DNA from: Sphagnum magellanicum
Lineage: Eukaryota > Streptophyta > Sphagnopsida > Sphagnales > Sphagnaceae
NCBI GenBank assembly: GCA_021904315.1
Contig: CM038917.1
Span: 868,001 to 932,000, forward strand
Direction of reading: 5' to 3'
DNA: 64,000 nucleotides
Part shown: positions 48,190 to 59,520 of the stretch, one piece after another
Layout: each line of letters starts with the position of its first letter
How positions within the stretch are numbered: the stretch's first letter is position 1
The notes under the pieces: generated by a model
Seen by the model: the letters and a program-made list of their open reading frames with translations, nothing else
Databases searched by the model: none
What the model was told of the DNA's origin: nothing
Program-made: the position numbers and the translations under genes

Positions 48190-49500
48190 TCATGGTTGCT
48201 GAGCTACCAGCGGTTCATGAGGTGTGTTGTCACTGTAGTAGCTCAAATACCATTTCGCAAACTTCTTCAATCCCTGCTTCAATATTTGTTTGTGGCTTGT
48301 ATTGCAGCTAAGCCTGAGCTCCAGAGATGTTGTTGGCATCTGTGAAGGGGACATCACCATCACAAGGCATTTTCACAATTTCTCCTTCGGATTTCAGGTT
48401 GAGATACTTCTCAAGAATGTCAACCAAGGTAGGCAATAGTGTCTGGAGTACTAGCATACCGAGGTTAAAAATTCAGAGCCACACATGACCTGTCTTCTTC
48501 CCTCCACTACTTGTGCTTCTGTCCACCACATCAAGAGATGCAACACATCCAGTTTTGACAACGTCATCAATGTAAGTGAAATCATGAGCCAAATCTTTGT
48601 TTTTGGCTCCTTGGTTTATGTGTTGATGGGTTTCCCATTCAAGGTATCCCGAGTGAAGGAAAAGTAGGTCATATTGGGTCTAACCCCTGGCACATAAATA
48701 GTGAAAAACTCCAGGCCACTGATGGAAAGACCATAGACGTGGTTATATGTATTCATGAGCAATCTCCTCTCCAGCCTTCTTTGTTGCTGCATAGAGACTT
48801 GCAGGTTGATCAGTTTGGTGCAGCTCTGAGAATGGGGCACCTGGAAAAGTTCCCAGGAAACAAGCCGAGTCAGTAATCCTTTTGGACAAGCACAACCATT
48901 ACAATTCATGTCCAGTGTGGCCACATTGTGAAAATTATGTTACGCTGAAGTCATCTCCGAGGCATTTATGCTAAGGACTGGGTAAATTATATTCCTTATT
49001 GTGGTGTAGTGACTTGGTGAGAAAATTCAACGGGGAAAGAAAGAGTGTGTACCTTTGTGATCAACAACCCATATTACACAGAGCTTGATGGAGCCGAAGC
49101 TATGGATGGCTGTGGATTTGCAGGCTTGTATATATCTCAAAGAGACCTATTCACCAGTTGAGCAATGTTGCTCCGCACATATGAGCCTGTATTCTCCATT
49201 GCATAGCGTGCAGCAGCTTGGGCTGCCAAATGCAGCACATGGGTGATTTGAATCAGCTCCGGAAAAAATGGTGTCGAGAAGAAACGCATTTTGTTGTATG
49301 TCAACATCAATCACAAAAAATGCGATGCTTTGCACGAGGCTCTTGCCCTGCTGATCTCTTCAGAGAAATCTCACAGTAGCTGTTGAAATTATCGATGCCC
49401 ACAAGGCCCCCATCACCACGTTTTTTCAAAGCATGAAAGACCTGAGTTCTGCCCAACGAATCCTGCTACCGCAATCACCAAGACCACCGTAGGATCGCCT
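48190..49500 (-). pseudogene. GAE: UDP-glucuronate 4-epimerase pseudogene
   Basis: The minus strand carries a nearly full-length copy in pieces. The NAD-binding start reads AVAGFVGQ (about 49460; family TGAAGFVG), followed by GLVGIDNFNSY and EISLKR. Then come LDTIFSG, LAAQAAARYAMENTGSYVRS (about 49170-49240, across a frameshift), TYNHVYGLSISGLEFFTIY (about 48700-48750) with the family YNH and FFTVYGP motifs, FSFTRDTLNGKP (about 48620-48655), VKMPCDGDVPFTDAN (about 48330-48380), and a C-terminal end FAKWYLSYYSD...PLVAQQP with TGA at 48190-48192. The active-site YAATK block is altered to MQQQRRL-type sequence by a frameshift. The functional enzyme makes UDP-galacturonate for pectin in the Golgi. 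Many frameshifts and stops rule out a working product. Confidence 0.85.
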
Positions 49501-50358
49501 CTCTTCTTTGGAGGCGGCCCCGATACTAAGAAAGAAAACCCCCAGTATGCAAAATGCTCCAAGATCGGACAAAGACGTAACAGGCTGGGTTGCCAGCAAG
49601 CAAGCAAGCAGGCTGGGGGCCAGTAATATGACTCGCATGATAAAACTGAAAATTTGCCCGAGGATACAGTGCGCGACAGACGCCAAAACCGATAGTCCCT
49701 AAGGTGGTGGAAACGCATCCACAGCTGCGGGACCAGTCTCCGTCGATTGCCCATGTTTGCGACAGCGGCCTCTTCTTACTCACGCGTGTCCGTACAATCT
49801 GTCAAGCTCCCATGTGACGTTGCCAGTGGTGGGTCCCTTGGCGAGTACGGTCTTCCCGGCGCGTTTCCTACGATCCCCAATCTCAGACCTTTCAGCAGCT
49901 AAAGGCTTTGTATCGGTAAAGCCGAAGGCGAACTGTTGCACAAATTGGTTGCTTTTTCCGCGTATCCGTCAACCCTCTGCTTCTTCGTATTTATGCTTGT
50001 CGCTCAAGTTCTTCTTCTCATCACGGACCACAGCGCGGCGCTCTTCTTCGTCTCTCTCAAGCTTGCTTCTTTAGAGGTACGTTTTGTTGATGAGAATGCT
50101 CAGCTTCTGCATCTCTTTATCGCAACTGCTGTCTCGTTCATCCCGCTTTCTTTCCGTCTGTATACACCCCCTTCCCCCCCCCACCCACGTTCTTGTCTTT
50201 TCTTGCTTGCATATTAGTGTTATCCAACTCCCAAGTGTGTTCTTGCAGTTTTGCTGAATCTCTCTCCACTTTCCCGAGTTAATGATCAAATCGTCACGAG
50301 TAGCGAGCCACCAGCAGCCATCCCAGCTCGTAGCCAGCCAGCCTTGATTTCAATCGCC
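49501..50358. promoter_or_regulatory. GC-richer head-to-head region and kinase 5' UTR
   Basis: The region lies between the 5' side of the epimerase relic (minus) and the kinase (plus). Bases 49500-49750 still encode fragments of the epimerase N-terminal membrane anchor in mixed frames. Bases 49750-50060 are pyrimidine-rich on the plus strand. A 5' UTR intron is plausible: GAG followed by GTACGTTTTG (about 50077) to TTCTTGCAG (about 50249). The kinase ATG at 50359 lies 110 bases beyond that acceptor. Confidence 0.45.
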
Positions 50359-51591
50359 ATGGACGCATCATGCTCTAGCAAATACTGGGATTGCGTTGGG
50401 AGCGAGCTACAGGCGGAGGAGGATCCCAATCTAAGAGAACTAAGCCAACAGACGCACTACGGGAGCGCACCTGAGTACCTTTGGAGTGAGCTTGCAGAGC
50501 CGGAGGAGGATCCAGCAGCTGGCCTTGTGCAGGAGACTCATACATATAACCAAAGTTTTCGCAACCTTTGCGAGAAGCAAAGTTTTCGCAACATCCTGAA
50601 AATAATAACAATGGATCCATCAGACTTTCCCATAGTAGAGTCCATAGCACAAGGGGGCCAGGCACATGTGTCCCTGGCTAAATGTCCTTGGCCTTGGGTG
50701 ACCCCAGGGCGGTTCTTCGCCGTGAAAAGATACAAAGGCCGTCTCGGAGTTCGTGCACTTGACGAGTTGCGAAGGCGAATAGCACTTGTGCACCGAAATA
50801 TTGCCGATACGCGTCTTTCCCAGCTGATTGGCCTCTCAGAGGATAATATCACCGGAGAGGTGTCGGTTGTCATGTGGGCCTATCCAGGAGATTTGCGAAA
50901 TCTTATCGACAAGAGAATGGACTATCTCAAGTCTCGGATGCGCAGCAACCTGCAGGATGATGATCCAACGCAAATGATGATGATGCCTTTTCCTTATAAC
51001 TCGACATTGCTCATAATGAAGCAGATCGTTCTTGGAATGATTGAGCTGTGTGGGATGGGAATCATACACAGAGACCTCAAAGCCTCCAACATCTTTGTGA
51101 CGCCAGCTCAATGTCAAAAGGACGGTAGTTTTCTATTGCATTATTCTGGAAAAGTCGAATTGAAGGAAGATTTGGCCTATGATTGGTTTTTTGTTCATGT
51201 TGGGGACTACGAGACCTCGGACGGCGTTGTGGGCACCGGCTTTTGGAGGCCACCAGAAGTGCTGAAAGCAGTGAAGGAGGATATCAGGCCCACATTTACA
51301 ACAGCAGCAGATGTGTATGGTTTTGGCATGGTGTGTTATGAGCTACTCACTGGCCATATTCCTTTTCAATGTGAAGACGTCCGAAGGACAGACTACGATG
51401 CGGTATTGTCAGGCCGAAGACCAAAGCTGCCTGACTACTTGAGCCCTGGGATGACCCAACTATTGCTCAAGTGTTGGCACCACGATCCTTGCCAACGGCC
51501 TACATGGGACCAGATCAAGGAAACCTTGGTCACCTTAGATACTGAACAGGGGATTTTTATTAGGAGAGGACCTGGACGGAAGACAGCTTGA
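50359..51591 (+). CDS. Protein kinase with DYE in place of DFG, 410 aa, intronless
   Basis: I chose the ATG at 50359 because it lies in a strong plant start context (GCCATGG); the frame stays open upstream to 50251 but without ATG. Kinase landmarks: a degenerate Gly loop (AQGGQAHV, about 97-104), AVKRY with Lys123, helix-C Glu136, HRDLKASN with Asp239 and Asn244, GDYE (282-285) where DFG is expected, RPPE (297-300, for APE), DVYGFGMVCYELLTG with Asp318, and Arg380. So ATP-anchoring Lys, catalytic Asp and metal-binding Asp remain. The gap from HRD to DYE is longer than usual (about 40 residues). Residues 1-90 are acidic and hold a diverged internal repeat (SELQAEEDPN / SELAEPEEDPA; QSFRN twice). 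No membrane segment is seen, so it is likely a soluble TKL-like kinase. Similar kinases form families in non-flowering plants as far as I recall. The substrate is unknown. Confidence 0.9.
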   Translation: MDASCSSKYWDCVGSELQAEEDPNLRELSQQTHYGSAPEYLWSELAEPEEDPAAGLVQETHTYNQSFRNLCEKQSFRNILKIITMDPSDFPIVESIAQGGQAHVSLAKCPWPWVTPGRFFAVKRYKGRLGVRALDELRRRIALVHRNIADTRLSQLIGLSEDNITGEVSVVMWAYPGDLRNLIDKRMDYLKSRMRSNLQDDDPTQMMMMPFPYNSTLLIMKQIVLGMIELCGMGIIHRDLKASNIFVTPAQCQKDGSFLLHYSGKVELKEDLAYDWFFVHVGDYETSDGVVGTGFWRPPEVLKAVKEDIRPTFTTAADVYGFGMVCYELLTGHIPFQCEDVRRTDYDAVLSGRRPKLPDYLSPGMTQLLLKCWHHDPCQRPTWDQIKETLVTLDTEQGIFIRRGPGRKTA

Positions 51592-51841
51592 ATGAATGTA
51601 TTTTTCTTACACAAGGGTATGTCTGAATTAAGTTGGCTGAACTCCAAGGGATGCAGTTGTTAGATTCTAGCATTGACTCTGAAACTGCTTCCAATCTGCT
51701 GCATCTAAACAGGCAATCCCCACCTGTCAAATGCAGAAAACTCCCACCAGTTTATAATATTTCATAATACCGTCCCTGAATTCTCTTGAAGAAACCTTGT
51801 GTAAGAAAGACCTGGACATTTGCTCCAAATTTGGCTCTCCA
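51592..51841. other. 3' flank of the kinase
   Basis: A minus frame (51727-51915) reads SQDVHSLIDTYLFGEPNLEQ and HKVSSREFRDGIMKYY, which looks protein-like but is not recognised. It overlaps copy B of the dispersed repeat, so it may be the coding part of a transposon. Confidence 0.3.
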
Positions 51842-52165
51842 AAGAGATATGTGTCAATTAAGCTATGTACATCTTGTGATAGATTCTCTCTAGAAATAGT
51901 CCATAAACTCCTCAAATAGAAAGTTGATTCACGGGTATGTACTTGGATACAAAATCCAGATCTACATTTGGTTTTGGCAAATTATGTTTTTGTGTTCACC
52001 AACAGGTATTCAAAGCAGATTGAGGTTTTTTTGCTAAGTTGGGTTGGGCTCATCAATCATAAGCCAACATTCCGTCTCTGAAGCAGATTTAGTTTATCTA
52101 AATAGGGTTGTGGTTGTTGTAAAGCTACAGTAGAAAAGCAACTTTTACAGGACTCTTGGGATTCA
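51842..52165. repeat. Dispersed repeat, copy B
   Basis: It is a diverged direct copy of 46530-46888, sharing TACTTGGATACAAAATCCAGATCTACATTTGG, CTGAAGCAGATTTAGTTTATCT and AAAAGCAACTTTTACAGGACTCTTGGGATTC. Just beyond it a minus frame (52301-52528) encodes FVDIDNSKWVVKVQGIECEP, again protein-like but not recognised. Confidence 0.75.
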
Positions 52166-52529
52166 GGTTGTTCAGTGGAACAAAGGTATTGAACTTCCAG
52201 TATTTGATGTATCACACTGCTGAATACTTGTTAGCAATAACAATTTTCCGTCCTTCACAAAAGCCTCTTGCAGGAATTCACAAGTGGAAATGCTCTCTCA
52301 TCAGTTTTGTGAATGGTACAGTGGCAGCCCACATGTCGTACCAACAGGCTTTGTTTTCGGTTCGCATTCAATGCCCTGGACCTTCACAACCCACTTGCTA
52401 TTATCTATGTCAACAAAAGAATTGCCTGGACACTTGAGCACTTTCTTTAGGCTATAGACCTTCCATGCAAAGCTCAGCCTCCGCCCATACAAGCTCAATT
52501 GACAGAGCACAATGCTTGAAATGCTCAAA

Positions 52530-54943
52530 GGTGCCTAAACCTCTGTATCCTTTTAGTTTCTCACAACAGTTGATCTCTCAAGATATCGACAGAAGTCGGT
52601 GGACATGCATCATCCACTAATCTGTCAGTTATGCTTAACCTATAAGTGATTTTTGATGTTGAGCACTTTGGTGAGAAAGAAAACCTAAACATGGATTTGA
52701 CTTGGATATTATTCTTACGCAATTCGTATACAATCTTAGGTTAAGGTTGGCATCCATAATAACACCCATCCCATCCTTTTCAAATTTGTACACTCTCACC
52801 AATAGTGTAGTTAGTGTGGAAGCTGCTAAGGTACTGTAGTATCATATTAATTTGAACCATTAAACTTTGGAACTTTTGTTTTCTTTCTTTGAATACAAAT
52901 ATGGTGAGGTTGCATTGATGTAGATTTTCCTCATGATCTAAATAATGAATCAAATAAAAATCATGAAACTTTCAATGAAGAGGCTTCATTGAAGGTTTAA
53001 TGTCAGGTATGATGGAAAACTAAAATTAGGAAATGTGCGATTTGGTCTTGACTTGTGGAGTGTCTCCTCCTTCTCAATAGGTTCCTTGTATTTGTGGGTC
53101 TTGCATAAGATCATTGTATATAAGGGGTAAAACCAATGTTATTTTCTCAACTCTTTGCCCATATTAATTACATTTCTCTTTGGCACTAATTATGTCTCTA
53201 CAATTGAGGATTGAAAGCCCATTTAGAATTCAACATAGGGGGTTACCAAATACAATGCATCATTCTCTACTTCACAAAATGCAAAAGTCTTGATGGCAAG
53301 GGCATCATTTTCACATTTAAAATTTGGATGTCATATAATTACTAATCTAAATCTAAAATATACTACAAATGAATAGAATATGTGTAAATGGTTTTGCGAA
53401 ACAATGTGAAGCCTTAGAAAAGAACCTGGATTGACCTTGCAAAAAAAATTCAGGATTCTATGCGACCAAGTAAGCTTCATATGTTTTGGCTTAATAGAAT
53501 GAGAAAGATTCAATGGGCTATTTGGTATTTGTTTGCTTCAAAAACCAATCTACATTGTCTCCATAAAACAAGATGGAATATATCAAGAGTTGGACATGAA
53601 CATGTATCGAAAGAGTATTGCACAAACTTTTCTATCTTGAATTATTCCAAGTAAAGACCAATTTAACAAATGTAGACTAACAATGTCTAAAGGATTGGGC
53701 ATGATTCTCAAGATTTTAGTAGGGCACCTAAATAGAAAATTATCTCCAAAACAAGTCAAAGTTCCAAGTTCAAACTTTGTTCAAAATTGGAAGCATAGTT
53801 AATATAACACATGGATATGGTGTAAAAAGGTTGACAATCACCTCGTTTCACCAAATGGTGTTCTGCTCAATCTTGGGCACATTTTGATATCGTCTGATTA
53901 TGTTTGGTTTTCAATCAGAACATACTAAGTGACCAACAATATAAAGGGATGTATCAGTTTCCTTTCCCCTTTCATCTATTGTTTATAGCAAAATTTGGCT
54001 AAATTTCATGGGCATGACTGCCATTTCTAATCTTTTTATGAAAAATAATTAATTTTGCCATCATTGATTTTGTTTCAATCAATGTTGCTCATTCTTGCTT
54101 TTGAAGAAAACCTTTAGTTATGGTCCTTATTACTTGTCTTCAATTTTGAAAGACATTTTCTATGTAATAATAAAATAGTTTCTTTTGCCAAATATTGGTC
54201 CAAAAAGTAGTATTTTGTAAGAAATTAGAAAGTATATATATACTCTTGTAAACTATTATTTTCACGTTTGTATCATTCGTTTATATGAACTTTGAACCTT
54301 CAAATTCAAAACAAAAAAAAAATAGCACAAAAAAACCCAACATCACAAATTGAAATGGAACAACTTTCAAAAGTTAATAAAACCTTAAGCCTAAAAGTGA
54401 AACCAAAACCTAAACATAACCTAAAATTCAAACTAAAGCGTTCAAGTAAGAACTATATTAAAAAAATTTAAAACCATTAACCATTAATGTTCTATATGTG
54501 AAGGTAATGTTTGGCCATTGGTTCAATAAAACCACAAAATATACACACATTTGTGCAAATGTACAAAATGTGATTGTGCTTGGAGCTTAAGGTGTTTGGT
54601 GTAAGGTGTGATTTAGGGCAAATCTACAAATAAATATTTTCATTATGTGTTTTTTAGTGTTTGGTGATGAGTACATAACTTTAACATTGAAAGGGGTACA
54701 ACATAGTTAAGGATTCTAACAACAAATTAAAATGATCACATTAAATTGCAAAGTTTGTGAACAATTTAAAGATCTAAGAAACTATTCAATTTTCTTTCTC
54801 GCCAAAACAACACAACACAATTAGAATCAATCATAAGACATCAACTTAACCTAGCTCAATTACAAATCAACATGTCTAGACTACCAAACCATGTGGAGGA
54901 TGAACTCTGAGCATTATTAGAATTACTATGCCCTAATGCAATA
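52530..54943. other. AT-rich intergenic region
   Basis: No gene was recognised. Bases 54585-54690 share sequence with the MITE-like stretch at 4700-4810 and may be the 5' end of the pogo-like element that follows. Confidence 0.5.
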
Positions 54944-56860
54944 GTGCTTAGATCAAAAGTTCCTAATGAAAACATATTAGTCAAAGATGGGTTACTTAGT
55001 AAAGTGAAAGAGGAGAGCATAGATTTGCTTAACAAAAGGAAGGAGGAAATGAAAGAGTTACAAAACAAATTTAAAAAATACCCAATCTTGCATATGAAAG
55101 TGAAAGAAGAGAACATAGGGCTACCTAAGATAGAGAATCACCAAGATGAGAACAAAATTGCATGTATTGACAAAATTTACGGGGAAAGTTTTAGCAAGTT
55201 TATGGATTTTTGTTGGATAGCTAAATTTGTTGTCCCTCTAATAGTAAAGATTGTAACAACAATGCAACAACATAAATTTCCTAAAGTTGAAACACAATAT
55301 ACAATTAGATATAGTCCAACAACTTGCAAAACAACAACAGATGAAGATTTAGGTTGGACTAGTTTTGCAAACATCTTTGATTTCATCAACGCAAGTGTTT
55401 TCACATATGAACATGCATTGAACAAATTCCCTAACCTAACACACTTCTTGTTTCTTGGTTTTAACATAGAAAAGATAAGGGAATACCACTTATGGAGCCT
55501 AAACACGTGCCACCAAACTTTTGGAGGTTGGGTCCAGGAAAACCAAAAACATCATGATGCTCAATGTCCTTTGTAAGAGACAAAGTGTAGTGGTGGACCA
55601 ATAGGTAGTGAACAAGGAAAATGTCCTTCAAGAAGTTAGATCAAACATGACAACACAAAGGCCAACAAAAACAAGTAGGGTGCTTGCTATAAATCCAAGA
55701 AGCCACTGGTCAAATGAATCATTAGAGATAGTCATGGATGTAATTGAATGTGGCATTACTTCTTTACTAGGGGCCAACAAGTTTTGGGGAATACCTGTAA
55801 TTTCACTTTCTCACCACCTAAATGGAAAGACTACAAGTAGGATAATTGGACCAATGGATGTACTAATAGAAGAAGAAGATGAAGTTGTTGTTGCATGGGT
55901 TTTGAGTATGTAGGAATGTGGGTTGTCCATAACACTCCAACAATTCAAATGGAAGGTGGCAAAAGTTATTCAAACTAGACCCACCCCATTTCTAAATGAG
56001 GTGCACAGGGATTCTTGGTGGTATCTGTTTAAGCACAAGCATCTAGAATTGAGCATCTGTCTTACAAAAGGATTGGAGATCAATAGAGCCCAAGGCTTCA
56101 CCACCAATTCTTGCAACTTGTTTTACCAAAACCCAACATCCTTGTACATTCAACATTATTATAGTCCAAATCACATTTGGAACTTTGATGAAATTGAAAT
56201 TCAAGTAGGGAGGCAATCAAGAGCTAGAGTTCTAACAAAAAAAGGTTCTCATCAAGTATATAACACCATCCCAAAATCCAAAGAATGGCTAACCATCAAT
56301 TGTGCAATGAATGCAATAGAGGGATTGATATTAAGATTTTACATATTTCAAGGTGAAAGAATCAGAGATGATTGCATTAAACATTACAAATTTGGAATAT
56401 GTATGGCAGTCCAAACCAAAGCATGGATGACAAGTTTTTTGTTTAAGGAATTTTTGTCATTTTTCAAAAGGTCAATTCTAGGTGGAAGCTCTCCAAGTAA
56501 CCATCATCTATTAATTCTAAATGGGCATGGTTCACATGTCAGCCTACAAGCAATAAAACAAGTTCAACAATTTGGGTTAGATATGATTACATTACTTTCA
56601 CACACCTCCCATGTTTTGCAACCTTTAGACGTGAGTTGTTTCAGGCCCTTGTAGAAAACTTTCAAAAAATAAAGAAATAATAGCATGGTTAACAATAATT
56701 ACAAGGAGCAAAACAAGATTGCTCTTATAAATTGGGTATATAAGGCATTAGATGTAGCTTTGTCCAAAAGAAACATCAAGAATGGGTTCAAGGTTACGAG
56801 GAGTTGGCTTAATTTTAATCCAAAGGCTATGGATGGCAGGACTAAACTTAATGAACTATA
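54944..56860 (+). pseudogene. Pogo/Fot-like (Tc1/mariner) transposase relic
   Basis: The frame 55608-55913 encodes a Psq-type helix-turn-helix (HWSNESLEIVMDVIECGITS) and the start of a CENP-B-type helix-turn-helix. A TAG at 55911-55913 interrupts it, and the same frame continues to 56654 with the DDE domain. The first Asp is in IWNFDEIEI. The second site reads LILNGHGSH where the family has D-G/N-H-G-S-H, so the catalytic Asp is Asn. The third is in HVLQPLDVSCF, 35 residues on. After a second stop (56652-56654) the same frame runs on with NWVYKALDVALSKRNIKNGF, a normal C-terminal end. A separate frame at 54944-55576 (210 aa, Lys/Glu-rich then globular) lies upstream; I do not recognise it, and it may be an element gene of its own. 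The copy cannot be active. Confidence 0.8.
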
Positions 56861-59149
56861 AATTGCAGAAGACAACATCATCACATCATATGAAAAGAAT
56901 TTAAAATATTTTGATAAAGGTCTAAATGAAACTCAAGATTGGGGTGGACATGGAACATCTATAGAGTTGATCAACATAGGCATTGAAGAAGAGCCTTTTA
57001 CAATAACATTTGCTGATGATGTACAAAAGCGGCCACCAAGGTATAATGTGGAAGAACCTAGAAGTCTTGTTATCTTATAATATATAGGAATAAAAGCTAA
57101 TATGGATTGCATATCTCACTTAGGTGAACCTTTAGATGTGTTTGAAGGGCAATTGTTACATTTTGCAAGAAATCAAACTCCACTTTGCTTAAATTTATCA
57201 TTTATTTTTATTTTCGCCACATTTGCCTGGAAGACATGATGGAAAGAGCCATTAGTTGATTATAGTTAACTCCACATTGTTAATTTTAACGAATATCTAC
57301 AAATTGTATAAGTTATGTTCTCCCAACTTGCTATCAAAGTAAGTAAGTGGATAATAAAGGAGGAATTCAGAACACAACCAAAATATCACTTGTTCATCAA
57401 TGAGAATGAGCTCAGAATATAATGCTCGGAAAGTGCAAATACATAATGAACTAGCCATCCCCTAAACAGCCAGCAGTCTATTGAAAATTCCTAATCTACA
57501 TGTTTAGGGTTTAGGATTTTAGGGTTTAGTTGCTTGTTGGCTTTATCCATAAGTTTGATTATCTTTGTGGAGATTATTAATTTGAGAAATTGTCAAATTG
57601 GAGCTTCTTTGCTGTCCATGAGATTCATTAATGAAATGCGGTGTGACCCATCATAATGGGCCATGATTACTGTAGAGTAAGTGTACATGATATGTGCACT
57701 TGGTGGTCAGTTCTGGTCTGTATTGTTTCCTTCAGCACAAACAAACCATACTCGGGTACTTTAATGTTGGGATTCTGGTCTGTTGTTTCAAACACTTGCC
57801 TCTGCACAATTCACAACAATAATTGTACAGTGTTTGGATTCTAGTACCTATCCTTCAAGTAGTGTTGATGTGGAGTTTAGGCCTTCTCGTGGTACATAGT
57901 CCCAATCTATGCATTTGGTATCAAAGGAAGCCTGGCATGTCTTGAGGCAATACCAAGCTGGTAGATAGAGACTTGTGGTAATACCAACCTGGGACCAAGT
58001 TCATAATCAGTTTCAATATGAATTGTACTAGTGGAAGCTTGTGCCAACCAATCATCTCCGAGGTTCTAAGGGATTTAACTTTGAAGAAATTGTCTTCAAA
58101 CCTCTAAAACAATTCAATTGTTAAAACATTTTTGGTTCAATTGTGCAGTTAAGAGTCATTGGCCACTGAGTGTTAAGCTTTGAGTTGTTATAGGGGCAAT
58201 CAGAAGGGCCAATATGATAAAGAGGCAATGATTTGTTGAGAAATTTATTTTATACCTTTAAATTTAATTTTCAATGACACTCTAAACTCAATATTAAAAA
58301 ATAATTCATTGGTCCAAAAATTGCAAAACGATCACAATGCACATTGCCTTGTTGAGGGCTTTTTGCCAGTACCAAAAGTGCAACCAAAGACCCCAAAGTT
58401 TGGGAGCATTCAACAAAACAAAAGTGGACACCAAACCCAACACTGGTTCCAAGCACTAGCTCTCCACAATATGCAACATCGACTCACAGGGGTTAGTTAT
58501 TGGTGTACTGCTTTGAGTGTTTGAAAGAGTTTTGCTCTTTTCTGTGCAAGATTTCAAGTACTGCACTCAAGAATGCTGTGGTACCCGAGAGTACTATGAC
58601 AGAAATAATAGTTCATGCCAGCCAAAGCAATTTAGTACAGTGAATTGTAGAACACAATCCCCCTTATCTCTAGGCTACCAAATTACCAATCTGATTCAAA
58701 ATCACAAAAGTACTTCACAGTTCAAATTTCTTTCCCCCTCAATTGGAATGTTCAAGTCCATGACCCACATTGAAATTCTTACTCTCTTTTCGAACATATC
58801 ATTATTGGGTTCAAAGATAAAGTAAAAGCATGAAGGATTTGGACCTGAGTCTTTGAGGCTTGTCATGAAGCAGAAGTTGCAGTCTTATCATCCTAAGCAC
58901 TAGAGAGCTGACACACCAGCTTTTGAAAGAACACATCTGTTGAGATTATCAGCAGCAGGCACTTTGCACTTTGCAACACCAAGTTGATGATGTCAATTGC
59001 TAAAAAAGTTAAGACAAACTGTCCTCAAGAGCAGAATGTCTTGAGTCGTCCAAAAAACTGTCCTTTGCGACCCTTCATCACCAGTCTGGATTCTGCACAT
59101 TATCATTCTTCACATGTTCAGCCTTCAAAGGTAGGCATCATCATCCTTT
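56861..59149. other. Intergenic region
   Basis: Telomere-like words (GTTTAGGGTTTAGGATTTTAGGGTTTAG) lie near 57501-57529. TTTGGTATCAAAGGAAGCC near 57916 resembles a primer-binding site but no LTR pair was found. The frames in 58300-58830 show no domain. Confidence 0.45.
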
Positions 59150-59520
59150 TGGGTCAAACTTCATCCTTAACATGTAGCTTTGCAAGAGCTGGTTTTCTCT
59201 GTGTCCATAAGAGGTTTTCCTGAACCCAATTGTAGACAATACTTGAGATCCACAATATCCCTCCAATCAATGGAATACCCTTCTGCATCATCTACACTCC
59301 TACCCACAGTTTCCTTAGTTTTGGTGCCCATCACATTGAATAGGATCTGCAATGCCCTCTATCTAGCATGTATTGATCGGCTACCAGTTGAAAGGGGTCA
59401 CACCCAACAGAAAGATTTCACTTTCCAAGTCACGTATCCATTGGCATACTCGGTTGCAAACCGACACTGCTGAGCTCTGCTCATCACCATCCCACAATTT
59501 CAGTCTCTCAATACAGTTAA
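59150..59520 (-). pseudogene. Coding-like block of an unidentified gene
   Basis: On the minus strand one frame reads RLKLWDGDEQSSAVSVCNRV and WIRDLESEIFLLGVTPFNW before a stop near 59375. A second frame then reads ILFNVMGTKTKETVGRSVDD, AEGYSIDWRDIVDLKYCLQL and PLMDTEKTSSCKATC to a stop at 59167. The balanced composition with Trp and Asp pairs argues for former coding sequence, and the frame change argues for decay or an unseen intron. I could not assign a family. Confidence 0.3.

Noticed and set aside
50251..50358. Longer kinase start at 50251
   Set aside because: The codon there is TTG and it lies next to a likely 5' UTR acceptor; the ATG at 50359 has a strong start context.
57905..57940. 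Primer-binding-site-like TTTGGTATCAAAGGAAGCC
   Set aside because: No LTR pair or retroelement coding sequence around it, and it departs from the tRNA-Met complement after nine bases.
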